NCBI GenBank assembly: GCA_022559845.1
Contig: CM040125.1
Span: 327,429,829-327,493,828, forward strand
Length of the DNA: 64,000 nucleotides
DNA from: Amorphophallus konjac
Taxonomy: Eukaryota > Streptophyta > Magnoliopsida > Alismatales > Araceae
Direction of reading: 5' to 3'
Within the stretch, counting starts at the first letter, position 1. Each line of letters starts with the position of its first letter. The notes beneath the pieces were generated by a model that saw only the letters and a program-made list of their open reading frames with translations, ran no database searches and was not told the DNA's origin. Shown piece by piece: positions 45,787 through 56,911 of the stretch. A program made the translations under genes and the position numbers.

Positions 45787-47385
45787 GAGAGGGACTTACT
45801 TGTACTCCTCCACTTTTACACTTGTACTCAGATATTCATTGATATATATATGAAATTTTTGTTACCTGAGTTACTTTGAGCAGTTGAGCACTTGTATACT
45901 TGTGTACTTGCCTTTGCTTTCGCTTTCATTTGTTGCTTTTCATTCTTGTTCGTGTACTTGCGTGGGCTTTTCTTTCCTTTTCCTTTTCGCTCTTGTCATG
46001 TGCCTGTAGTTCACACTTGAAACAAACAGATTAATCCATCTGTTCGGCTTGGCCCCTTGCTCAATAAGCAAGGGGTTGTCTCTTCTTTGACCTTGTTGAC
46101 GGGTCAAGGGGCCAAGCCTCTAATTAATAAAGGCAGATAACAGAAATATATAAAGAAATGCAGCATGTCAGCACACAGATGCCAACTTAAGAAGAAAAGA
46201 TGTCCACACAAGAATGCAATCAAGCATATGAAATGGGAAAGCAGTAGGCTTAATTTTTATTCTCGTTTTCATTTTTTTTCATTTTTTTTTCTTTTGAAAA
46301 ATGACGCCCTCGCACAAAGATGTTGATTAAAAAAATCATTTTTTTTGAATTTTTATTAAAATGATGACATTGACAAAGCCGTGAATTTATTAAATGATGC
46401 CCCCTAAGCGGGCGTGAATTGAAAAACTATTTTTTTTATTTTTTTATTTTTTATTTTTGAAAATGACGACGTAGACAGTGTCATTAATTATGTAAATGAT
46501 CTCTAAATATGAAGGCGTTAATTAAAAATATACATTTTTTTCATTTTTTTTCTTTTTCTTTTTTTTCATCTTTATGAGGCTGAGCATAGCACAAAGGGTC
46601 TTAAGCCTTACATAATCACCATCTTAAATTCATTAATCTTTCTTAGATGATTTAACAAAGGGTCAACGTACTTATTGACTTATGCTTTTACTCATATTCT
46701 CTCGCAGTCCATCCTTCTAAGTAGGTCCTTGCCATCCTTTGAGCTTACATCCTACCATGGAGGAAGAAGTGAAGAACAAGTCGAGGAAGCTCACGAGGGG
46801 CTATCGAGGTTCGAGAATCTTTCCCCCCTGCCCTAATGCCCGTTGGGGTTCGGTCTTCGGCTTATGGAAATTTTGTTTCTCTTTTTGCCCTTATTTCTGC
46901 ATGCTTACGACCAGGGTTTTCCCTGCGGGGACTTTACCCTCTTGACATGCTTTTCTTTTGTTTGTAACTTTCTTTTCCTTTTTTTTTCAAATTTCTCAAA
47001 AAATAAGACCTAATTGTACTTGGGCTTTAAGCATTTCGTTCCCTTTTGGGCCATGACTTCCACCTACTAGGGCGGCGGGCAGGTTTGGTTAGCATTCCTT
47101 GACTCTTACTCCCTCTCGTGAGCCGAAGAGAAGAGAAAAGATAAAGTTATTACACTCTTAGTTTGGGTCTGACTTTCCTCGAATTTTGGACTGCTCGAGT
47201 TTAAGAGTAAAGCGTGTAGTGTGTGCGGGAATTGACCCCAAGGTTAAACCATCAAGACTAAAGAATGAATTAAGGATTTTGATCTTTCGGGCTTGCAACT
47301 TATGTACTATACCAGCCTACAATTTTTCTTCATTTTTTTCTTTCTCTCTTTTTTTCTTTTTTTCAAAATTTTCTTTTTCGAAGAC
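45787..47385. other. Element F spacer between PMD gene 2 and pol
   Basis: No gene seen. It has T-rich runs, five degenerate palindromes at 46299-46530, and a strong stem structure at 46046-46118. Confidence 0.55.
46046..46118. repeat. Branched inverted repeat (cloverleaf-like)
   Basis: Perfect 14-bp outer arms GGCTTGGCCCCTTG (46046-46059) and CAAGGGGCCAAGCC (46105-46118). Inside, CCCCTTGC/GCAAGGGG forms a competing hairpin (46053-46076) and a TTGACC.../GGTCAAGG hairpin lies near 46087-46110. Confidence 0.75.
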
Positions 47386-48659
47386 TTAGGGGTAGTACTT
47401 CTTCAAGTAAAGACCATTCCATGGGTGAGCCAGTTCTTCCCCTTCAGCGTTAATCAGTTTGTAAGCATTGCCATGGTAAACATCTTTTATTACGTACGAC
47501 CCTTCCCAGTTCGGTTGGAGTTTTGAACGGGGTCTACCCGGTTTTACAAAAATTCTTTTAATCACCATCTCACCAATTTTAAATTTTCTCTCAATTACTT
47601 TCTTTTGGTAAACACGTGAAAGCCTATTTTGATATACTCACGCATGCTCGGCGGCAGCCAAACGCTTCTCATCTAGGAGTTCCAACTGAGCAAGGAGAGA
47701 TTCTCGGCGCTCATCAATAGGGAGCTCCTTGTCCAATTGTACTCGTAGAGAAGGAATAAGAATCTCATAAGGGACTATCGCCTCCATTCCATAGGTGAGG
47801 GCGAAAGGGGTTTGCCCAGTAGGGGTGTGAATGGAAGTGCGATAGGCCCAAAGAGCTTCAACGAGCTTTTCTGGCCAATCCGCAAATTTATTAGCCTCAC
47901 ACGTTTTCTTGATAATTTTGATCAAAGTTTTGTTGGTTGCCTCTGCTTGGCCATTTCCCTATGGATAATAAGAAGATGAATGATGCAATGTAATGTTGTA
48001 CCTGTTGCAGAGGTCCTGAAGTTATTGAGAGATGAATTACGGTCCATTGTCGGTGATGATGGTACTCAAGATGTCGAACCGTGCAATGATGTTCTTCATT
48101 ATAAACTTGCAGACGGTTGACGCTTTAATCTCCGCGTACGCTTCCGCTTCCGCCCACTTAGTGAAGTACTCCGTGGCCGTGAGTATAAACGATTTGGTTT
48201 TGTGAGGAGGTTTGCATCACCAAGAGGTCCAATGATATCGAAAGCCCACATGGAGAAAGGCCATGGGGAGGACATGGGATGGAGTGAAGAAGTAGGAGAG
48301 TGGATTTTGTCGGCGTGCAGTTGACACTTAACACACCTTCGAACATAGATGGAACAGTCCTCTTCTAGAGTGGGCCAATAGAAGCCTAGCCTAAGGATTT
48401 TCTTAGCTAACATCTGGATATTGACACGGCCACCACACACTCCTGAATGCACCTCTTCCACAACCTTCCAAGATTCGTCATCATCGAGGCATCTGAGTAA
48501 AACTCCAGTGAGACCTCTTCTATATAGCACGCCTCCAACTAGAGTGTATCGCTGAGCAACTCTTCGAATGGCTTTCTTCTCTTCCGCCGTGGCCTCCTCA
48601 AGATAAGATTGATCCTGGCAATATTTAGCAATTTCATAATACCACGGCTTCTCTTTCAT
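47386..48659 (-). pseudogene. int: Element F integrase
   Basis: Inserts element DNA into the host genome. Reading down the minus strand: a zinc-binding HHCC region (EVHSGVCGGRVNIQML, then RRCVKCQLHAD), a core start PWPFSMWAFDIIGPLGD, TDNGP near 48050 (catalytic Asp region), a Gypsy-typical TPTGQTPFALTYGMEAIVPY, and a GPY/F-like end PNWEGSYVIKDVYHGNAYKL ... PWNGLYLKKYYP. Breaks: frameshift about 48180-48100, two TAA in expected Gln codons after TDNGP (near 48030-48045), one after SSYYP, and TGA near 47636 after AAEHA. Dead copy. Confidence 0.88.
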
Positions 48660-49416
48660 CGTCTAATTCTTCCTCTAAATCTATCAACATGATCTCTTTA
48701 TTCTCAATGATTCCTCCTTGCTTAACCTTCTTGAGCACCTCCTCCTTAACACTAAGGAAAGCTGGATCCTTAACAGCTGGAGTGAGATGCTTATGAACAA
48801 TAACGGAATGGAAATCCCTTTCGGGAAGGAAAACCAAGGAAGAAGCAAGAGAAGCAAGAGCATCAGCTAGAATATTCTGATCACGAGGAACATGAACGAA
48901 GATTAATTTGGTGAAAAGCTTGGCATAAGCAGAAGTCAGTTCCTGATAGGGTTTGAGTTTAGGATTGAGCGTGCGACACTTGGTGAGCACTTGGCGAAGA
49001 ATAAGCTGACTATCACCTACAATCCGCAATTGGGTAACATCGAATTGATGAGCGGCCTCCAGTCCGGCCAGAAGAGCCTCATACTCAGCTATGTTATTTG
49101 TAACTGGAAATGCAAGCTGAGAGGCGAGTGGAATAGTGATACCCTCAGGTGATAGAAGAACAATGCCAATCCCCTTCCCTTTTGAATTCAAAGCTCCATC
49201 AAAATGTAACGTCCACATTGAATCGGGTTGATTGACGGACATTAGTTCCTCATCTGGAAACTCTGAGCGAACAGGGTCAAATCTAGGGAGAGGGTGATGA
49301 GCGAGATGTTCTGCTATGGCATAGCCTTTAATCACTTTTTGCTGAATGTAAATGATGTCAAATTGAGAAAGGAAGCTTTGCCATCGTGCTAATCGATCGT
49401 GAGAAAGATTTTTCAA
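48634..49416 (-). pseudogene. Element F second (archaeal-type) RNase H
   Basis: MWTLHFDGALNSKGKGIGIV with the first catalytic Asp, NNIAEYEALLAGLEAA with the Glu, VGDSQLILRQV with the second Asp, and a late DQNILADALASLAS with the last Asp. Such a second RNase H between the first RNase H and integrase is the diagnostic acquisition of the Tat lineage. The frame is open across the domain, but the 49416 end overlaps broken flanks. Confidence 0.88.
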
Positions 49417-49845
49417 GAAGGAACTTGATTGGATTCATACGAGCGATGAGATGAACCTCGTGAGCTAAGAAATAATGCTTAAGTTTCTGAACTACCCAGA
49501 CTAAAGCAGCACAAGTCTTCTCCATGGCTGAGTACCTCTGCTCACAGGGGTTGAGAAGCTTTGACAAGTAGTAGGCTGCCTCTTCCTTTCCTTCTTCATC
49601 AACTGGGCTAGAACAGCACCTACAGAGTCATCCAGGATGGAAATGTAAAGAATAAGTGGTTTGCCTGGAACTGGCGGCCTCAGGACAGGAAGATTTGAGA
49701 GAGAATCCTTCAATCCATCAAAGGCTGCCTGACACTTGTCATCCCAAATAAACTTGACTCCCGGCTTAGTAAGCTCGTAAAATGACATACACCTTTGTGA
49801 ATGCTGGGAGATAAATCGGTGAATAAATTGCAACCTCCCGATCAA
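49358..49845 (-). pseudogene. Element F first RNase H and connection
   Basis: IGRLQFIHRFISQHSQRCMS (thumb/connection), then LYISILDDSVGAVLAQ and, after a frameshift near 49560, EQRYSAMEKTCAALVWVVQK and LKHYFLAHEVHLIAR. This is standard Ty3 RNase H order; the frame changes about 49570 and 49400. Confidence 0.83.
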
Positions 49846-49927
49846 TCCTCGAACTTATTTCAAATTCTTGGGAGGAGGCATTTCTCTAATTGCCTTTGCC
49901 TTGTTGGGATCAATCTCGATACCCCTC

Positions 49928-51304
49928 TTACTTATGATGAATCCAAGCAACTTCCCTGATGAAACACCAAATACACACTTCTTGGGATTCATCTTGAGCT
50001 GATATTCCCGTGCTCTCTAAGACCTTGGCCAGAACCCCGGGATGCTCAATCCTCATTCTTGATTTTACTACCAGGTCATCGACATACACCTCGATATAAA
50101 TGTGGATCATATCATGAAAAATTGCGATCATAGCCCTTTGATAGGTGGCTCAAGCATTCTTAAGTCCAAAGGGCATGACCACATAATAATAAGTTCCCCA
50201 TGGTGTAGTGAACGATGTCTTATCTTGATCTTCTTCAGCCAAACGAATCTGATTATAGCCTGAAAAGTCATCCATAAAGGAGAGAGTCTCATATCCTGCC
50301 GTATTGTCAATCAAAACATCAATATGAGGGAGGGGGAAGTCATCTTTAGGACACGCGCGGTTGAGGTCCCGAAAGTCTATACAAATCCTGACCTTTCCAT
50401 CTTTCTTCATGACTGGGACGATGTTTGCCACCCAATTAGGGTAGAGGACGACTCTAACGAATCTAGCCTTATGGAGCTTATCGACCTCTTCTTTCATTTT
50501 TAATGCCATGTTAGTGTGGAAACGTCTCAACCACTGTTTGACCAGAATGGACCCTGGCTTAAGTGTAAGTCGATGTTCAATGAGCGCAGGGTCTAATCCC
50601 GGCATATCTTCATAACTCCATGCAAACGTGTCCTTATATTTTTGAAGAACCAAAACAAGCGCCTCTTCTTCGGAGGGCGACAAGTTCTTGCTAATGAGGA
50701 CAATCCTAGGGTCTTCCTCGGTACCTAGATTTATTTCTTTGGTAGGCTCTTCTACTGAGGTTGACGGCTCGTCGAATCTTCTCATGCCACTAGCAAAGGC
50801 GTCAGCCTCGTCCTCATATTCTTCGTAATCTTCATCCCCCTCTTCAATAGGGTCTTCATCATTCATAATTTCATAAACACCAAAACCCTCATTAAAAGCA
50901 CAAGTATCTTCATATTCTATTTCCGACAGGATAATCGGATTCTCTAAAAATTCGGGAAGAGCTAAGCATGCCCGACATCTTCTAGCTAAATCTAGCAAGA
51001 ACCTACAGGGAATCTGCCTACCCTTGGATTTCTTATGCGAAGCTACCCCATAAGTCTTATTAGAAGGAGAGGGAGAGGAACAAGATGACAAGCTAGACGA
51101 ACTACCCTGACCTAAGGGAGGAGGAGAAGAAGATGAGACGCAATGGATACAGGAGGGGATACAGGGAGAGCCTCCTCGTCTGAGGAGAAAAGAAGGTCCA
51201 CTAATGAACCTTGAAAGAGCGGCCCTTGGATCGGGGCACGCTCCGAAGCAAGATAGAGGTCTCTTCAAAAGAGATGGAAGATTGGAGAGTTTGAATTTTG
51301 GCAT
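49928..51304 (-). pseudogene. RT: Element F reverse transcriptase
   Basis: Copies element RNA to DNA. Visible blocks: LTLKPGSILVKQWLRRFHTN, PNWVANIVPVMKKDGKVRIC, DFRDLNRACPKDDFPLPHID, MDDFSGYNQIRLAEEDQDKT, PWGTYYYVVMPFGLKNA. After a TGA at about 50150 (an expected Gly codon) come the YVDD motif (about 50086-50075) and LVVKSR. A frameshift near 50020 and further breaks separate it from RNase H. The first ~100 residues (Ser-rich, MPKFKLSNLPSLL start) are not RT. Residues ~120-190 are acidic, as usual before Tat RT. Confidence 0.9.
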
Positions 51305-51316
51305 TTTTTTTCGTTT

Positions 51317-51500
51317 TCAATGATAAAGAAATGAGAGGAAGGAATAGGAGGTGGTGTTGAGATTGATAGGTTTGAAAAGATTGGATGAGTGATTGCCCAC
51401 GCGGGGGCGTGATGGAGAGTTTAGAGAATTGCTCGAGGAGCAAGGGAGGAATTGGAGGAGAAACTTGAAGTGAATCTGGAGAAAAGTTATCAAGACCGCG
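51317..51500 (-). other. Leader-like or intron-like segment before RT
   Basis: Pyrimidine-rich minus-strand DNA preceded by CTTTTCTCCAG (acceptor-like) and ending AAAAAAAATGCC at the RT frame's ATG. Ogre elements have an intron between protease and RT frames, so this may be its counterpart; not proven. Confidence 0.35.
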
Positions 51501-52311
51501 GGCGGTCTAGGGATACTTGGACAAAACATTTTATCAAATAGATGGATGACAACTTTTGGATGGATGGATTTGAGAGAAAAAAGGCCGGCCCACAGCCTAT
51601 CCACATCGAAGCCTTCTTCATACGGCACATCCGACTCCCCGGTATCTGTGTAGTCGCTTAGGAGTTGCCTCTTGTCGGTGATCACCGCTGGTCTTTCAAT
51701 TAGTTCATGAATCAATGGCGGCCATTCCGGATCAGTTGGCATAAACAGTCGGCTCAGAGCAATGGTGATATCGTTCATGTCGAACCATCTGTACCAGTCA
51801 CACTCCGGGTCGTCCATCTTCCTCTTTTGTCGGGCCTTAGTGACTCCAAAGCTTTGTATGTGACTAGCGGGGCTATATGGCGAGCAAATTGTCGAACATG
51901 CACATCTTGATAATCTAGCATGGAAGTAACTAATGTGGTCTGCTCATCATTTTGAGTTCCCCCTTTCATGAAATGTGTATGCAAATTCCATGTAAGAGGC
52001 CGCCGATTTGTCTTGAGAGTTGAAGTCATGACGGCCCATGGCCCTTGTTCTTCTTGACTCGGTCCTTTGTACCCCAGGCCATCTCGGGGAATCAGTCTTT
52101 GGTGCCTGACAGGCTTGACTCTACCTTGGAGATTAATGCCCAGGCCTTTACCAGTCTTATACCCCATTTTTATTAAAATATTACATCCTGGGGTATTCAA
52201 CATATTCTTCTTTTTCTTCCCCAGGGAAGGTAGGGGTGTCATGAAAGTCGATGCCGGCTTAGCAATTGGAGGCTTTAACAGGTCCTGCCGCAGGTCGGCA
52301 ACATCTAACAC
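51501..52311 (-). pseudogene. Element F G-patch region
   Basis: LNTPGCNILIKMGYKTGKGL, NLQGRVKPV and RDGLGYKG form a G-patch-like block, a Gly-rich RNA-binding motif seen after protease in Tat elements. It is followed by YRWFDMNDITIALSRLF and GFDVDRLWAGLFS. Frame change near 51800. Confidence 0.7.
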
Positions 52312-52899
52312 TGAAGCAAAGGCCTATTGGAAGGCCATATAGAAGGCACTGATGTTGCAGAATGTATATCCTCTGTCGGCAAAATGGGCATGCTAGTGAC
52401 TTTGACGATGCGCCCTTTGTGAGGAAATTTTATACATTGATGATTAGTTGAGGGCACAGCATCAAGCTCTTGAATATAAGGGCGGCCCAGATGCCGTTGA
52501 AGGTCTGGATCCATGTCTAGAATGTGGAAATCGCTGTGATCGAGACCGGACCCAAACCAACTTTCAGAGTAATCATCCCTAGGGGAGGCTTCTTAGTGTT
52601 GTCATAGGCCGTGACAGTAATAGTGGATGGCCGGATTTGACTATCTGGAATGCCACACATCTTCATGGTGCTCGGAGGTAACACATTAATCGATGCCCTG
52701 GTATCCACTAAGCATTGTTTGACTTGCACTTTGTTGATGTTGACGATAATGAACAATGCATATTTTCTGGCCGGCTTTGGAGAAACTCATGTTCGTGGAA
52801 GGTAATAGCTGGCTGATCACGTGCCGGAGTCAAGACTGTTGTAATCTGTTCAGATGGTATATCTTCATTAACCATCACCTTTTGCAAATATTCTTTCAA
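52305..52899 (-). pseudogene. PR: Element F protease
   Basis: Aspartic protease that cuts gag-pol. KQCLVDTRASINVLPPSTMK carries the active-site triplet, here DTR instead of DTG, which should abolish activity. Downstream PLGMITLKVGLGPVSI and, after a frame change, DMDPDLQRHLGRPYIQELDA then VPSTNHQCIKF match the Tat protease C-terminal region. Frame breaks at about 52740 and 52515. Confidence 0.82.
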
Positions 52900-53007
52900 A
52901 ACCTATTGGTGAATAGTGGATCTCTTTATCAATTCCAGAATGGAAATCCTCGCCGGGGTTTTGTCCAAGTGTTTTAGCAAATCATAGTGTGTGCCCGGTA
53001 TGGATTC

Positions 53008-53730
53008 CTATTCTAGCTCTTGCTCTTCCTGCCCCTGCGCAGGCTCTAGCTCCCTTTGAGGAAAAACGCGGTGGAACATCCGTCCACTGCAGAGCATCGT
53101 GATTCGTGATGATCGCACCTCTGTCGGGTTGGGGGATGAAGAAGTAGATGGAATGTTGGAGGTGGGGTTTGGAGGAGTAATCAAAGGAGGAACCCTTATG
53201 AGGGGCCTCGTTGGTTGAGGAGTGGTGGTGATTGGTGAAGTAATGGTAGGAGGTGTGGGGAGTGCCTGAACGGCTGGAAGAGGTGTAAGCCGAATGAGGA
53301 GAGGCCTGGGTAAAAAGGAAGGATTTGTGAGAGGTGGAGAAGTAGTAATAATAGTGGGGGAGTTGGACGTTGGTGAGGGGCGAAGGAGTGGCCTAGATGG
53401 CAACGGGTTTGTAGAGGGAAGAACTTGTTGTGGTACAGAAGGTGGCACTGATCGGATGAGGAGAGGCCTGATTGGCGAGGGGTTTGTAGTGGTGGTAGTG
53501 GAGGGTATTTGGCCAGTGGGGCGCAAGAGAGGATGAAGTGGTTGGTGAGGAGGTATTAGATGAGGTGTCCTTAATAGATGCGGTGGTTGAATTGGTTCTT
53601 GGTTTAAGGCCCCGACAGAGGTGTTCTCATGGTGCCATCCTTGTCCCCTCTCTACTTCATGGAAGGAGGTGATAGGGTTTACCTGTTGGTTCGGTGGATG
53701 CTCCGACAGTGGGTTATTGACGATCCCCAT
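53008..53730 (-). pseudogene. Element F Pro/Ser/Thr-rich gag-protease linker
   Basis: 240-aa low-complexity frame with repeated RPLLI/RPLLR and Pro-rich segments, on the gag-pol strand between gag and protease. The length is unusual for a linker; no domain is seen. It may be a disordered gag extension. Confidence 0.5.
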
Positions 53731-53757
53731 GTTCGGTTGTTGCGCGGGAGCTTGCTG

Positions 53758-55622
53758 CTACTGAGGAGAAGGTATTGCTGGTTGCTGAGCAGGCTGCTGA
53801 GCCTGTTGCTGCCGAGGAGGCCTTCGTGCCTTTAGAGTGGCGATGAACCGCCTCATCTCATCCCAATCAATACCACCTTGATCATTCATGTCATATATAT
53901 AATCTTTAAAATGAAAACAATGATCAATGTTGTGCCCCGACTGCCGGTGAAAAACGTAATACCGAGAAGTGTCTACATTAGCAGGCCACACCATTCTTTC
54001 TTTAGGCAAGGTGAGCGCATTGGCGGCCATAAGGGCATTGAAAATATCGAATAGACTTTCGGGCAATGGAGGATATTGGGCCCTCTTGGGACCCAATGGT
54101 CTTCTCGGTTGTTATGACTGTTGTTGCATATAATTGGCTGGTGGGGGTACCTGGTGGTATTGTGGAGGTTGATTTTGTGGCGTAAGAGGAGGTTGTTGTT
54201 GTTGTTGTTGAGGTATAAGAGGTTGGAAAGTCTGAGGAGGGTTACTGTTTGGTTGGTGGACTTGGTTTTGGAAGGAAGGCTGTTGTGGTGGCGGCCTTTG
54301 GTTTGGAGGGTGACGGAAAGGTGTGGAATTGCCAAACGCGCTCACCTGCTCGTTAGTAATTGTACCTTCGGTGGTTCCACCACTATTGCCAACATTGACA
54401 TTCTTCCTTATGACTTTCAGCCTTGGTTCGAACATGCCCATGATGGGCGAGTCTTTCATCTGTGTCTGTATATATCTTGCTCGCTCATAGAGCTCTTCCA
54501 TTGTGCTTAATTTATTCATGGCTAAGATGTGACGGAACTGTGGAGTGGAGTTTGATATGATCATTTTTACTTGCTCCGGCTCTGACAATGCGTCCTTCAG
54601 CCTCTCGGCCATGGCTCTCCACCTATCAGCAAATAAAATGAAGTCCTCCTCGGGCTTCATCTTCTCAGCAACTAAATCAGTAACTGACAAAGAGGGACCC
54701 ACACGGTCTTTATATTTCTGCAGAGACTTTCGCTGAACAATATCAAAGTCACCGGCGTCAGTCGGCTCCAAGGAATAGAACAACTCTAGTGCCGGACCAT
54801 CTAAAGATTGCCTGAAAAGATAGGCTAGAGAAGTTTTGTTATCCTGCAAAATGACGCCTCATACAAGAAGTCTTTCAAATGGATGAACGGATTGCCTGTT
54901 CCATTATACCGTCGAAATTCGGCATCTCAGATGGTGGTAGATGAAAAACTGGCAGAGTAGGAAGAGTAACATCGGGAGCGGTCTTCGGTGCCGTGACCTT
55001 CTTTAGCTGCTCCTCCATACTAGCAATCTTTTGAAGGAGTAAAGTGTTGGTATAAGACTCGGCTGGGGCCGGATGAGAAGAGTATTGATTCGGCATAGGC
55101 CTCCTCAAGAATTGAGGAACAAGAGGTTGTTGAGGCCTATTAGCGGAGTGACTTGCCGGTTGGGCCGGCGTAGTCATAACAAGAGTTGGTGGGCGTGAGG
55201 GCACCCTAGGTGCGACCGCCTGGTCGTTGGGAAAGTTAACAGAGTGACCACCCGCGGCCTGGGGAAGGTTGGAAGATGACGAACAGATTTCCCTTTTAAG
55301 GCGGCTTGGACCGCCTGACGTTGGGAATCATCTAACTGAGTCAAAGCTTTCAGAAATCATTGAAGTTAAAAGAAGGGGAGGTATCCCCAGAAGTATTTTG
55401 AGTGGTAGGTTGGGCCTGGGAAGAAGGCTCAACCTCCTGAGAAGTAGTGTCCACCATATGAACCTGAGGGTAGTGAGTGGGAGAGGGAGCATAGTTTCCC
55501 TCATAGTAGACGGAATCTTGAAGGGGAACCTCATAAAATGGGTCAGAGTGACCCTCCTCATAACCATCGTAGGTATACCCGTAGTTGGCCATATTGATGA
55601 TTTTACCTGAACGGAGTTTCAT
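53758..55622 (-). pseudogene. gag: Element F gag
   Basis: N-terminal MKLRSGKIINMANYGYTYDG, a Pro-rich region, then the gag core (54849-54112: DNKTSLAYLFRQSLDGPALE, YKDRVGPSLSVTDLVAEKMK, EDFILFADRWRAMAERLKDA), a Gln-rich stretch, and a final knuckle-like YYVFHRQSGHNIDHC in which the first Cys is Val. Frame interruptions near 55345, 55210, 54860 and a stop at about 54110 break it. It is the first ORF after the 1.3-kb leader. Confidence 0.83.
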
Positions 55623-56890
55623 GTTTAAAAAGAGAGAAATATTTCAAATAATCAAATAGAATCAAGAGATAATCACCTACTCAAATAAGATATACACTCA
55701 AGTTGTGATGAACCCAAAGTTTTAATGCTTTCTTTGGAGATTAAGGTGAGTTTTAGAGTATAATGAATTCTCTCCTTTGAATGTGGGTCCTAGTTGGGAG
55801 TTTGGGTGTAATCTCTAGGTTAACTAGGTTCTTTCTCTCTCTTCACCAACGTATGGGTCAACTATACTCCGGGTGCTTCAATGGTACAACCTGCCCGGCG
55901 TCCGTGAGGGAATCCACGGGTGCGGGGACTTACGGAGGCTTGGTTTAGGAATTTCCGGTCCAATGAGACGGAATGCTCAAAGGAGGGTCCTTCCTTCACC
56001 AAGAGGGGGTGAGATCCTAAGTGTGTAGAGAGAGGAGGTCTCTCAACCAAATGCCCTAAGATGCAGTCTAATGCAGGCAAATCAAGCAGATAATGATCAG
56101 ATAGACAGTAATAGCAATCAACAGGTGAATGAACAGTAGTAACCAGGGTTCTGTGGGCACAGAACAAAATGACGACCTCACGGAGGTCGCTATATCAACA
56201 AGCAGCGACTGAGTCTCAGTCGCTAATCACTGTGAACAGTGTAAGCAGAAAATAGCCGAAACGAAATAGCGCCTTAGGGTGAGGCGTTAAATGAGATGAC
56301 GCCTCTATAAAGGGGTGTCAGATGGCAGTAAACAGTGCTCGAAATGACGAATAGAAATAATGATAATAAAAATAACGCCTTTGAGTAAGGCGCTGTATCA
56401 GTGAAAGATGCCTTTATGGGGGGCGTCAAAATATGTAGTGGCCAAAATCAATAGCAATCAAAGAAACTGACGCCTTGGTGTGAGGCGTTAAATGTACAAT
56501 TGACGCCTCTGCGAGGGGCGTGGATTATGAAAATAATAAAAATGCAGAAAATAAATGGAAACATTGCATGTTTGAATAGTCGCTGTATGTAGAAATGACG
56601 GTGGAGTGGAGGGCGCTATTCAGTTCAGAGAACCGAAGGCCCTGATAACTGACAGAAATCAAATCTCCTCTAAAAAAATGCTATAAACACTTTGCAAATT
56701 GGCTAATCCAGTGGGGGTGTGAACGTGGTGCACAAGGGGAGTGTGCTATGTGGAGCACGAAGGAGGGGCACACGAGGGTGCCAAAGGAGGGGCACACGAG
56801 GGTGCCAAAGGGAGGGGCACGCGAGGGCACCGAAGGGAGGGGCACACGAGGGTGCCGAAGGAAGGGGTAATCAAACTAAAAATAAAAAGG
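55623..56890 (-). other. Element F 5' leader
   Basis: Untranslated region between primer site and gag. It holds the ~130-bp module shared with C, G and H (about 55871-56010), nine palindromes (56166-56620), and four ~24-bp tandem copies of GGGGCACACGAGGGTGCC-like sequence at 56760-56865. Confidence 0.7.
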
Positions 56891-56908
56891 GTCCCACCGT
56901 GATCGCCA
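56891..56908 (-). other. Element F primer binding site
   Basis: Minus-strand TGGCGATCACGGTGGGAC, three bases from the LTR. It is Tat-like in form; the tRNA was not identified. Confidence 0.75.
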
Positions 56909-56911
56909 ATT

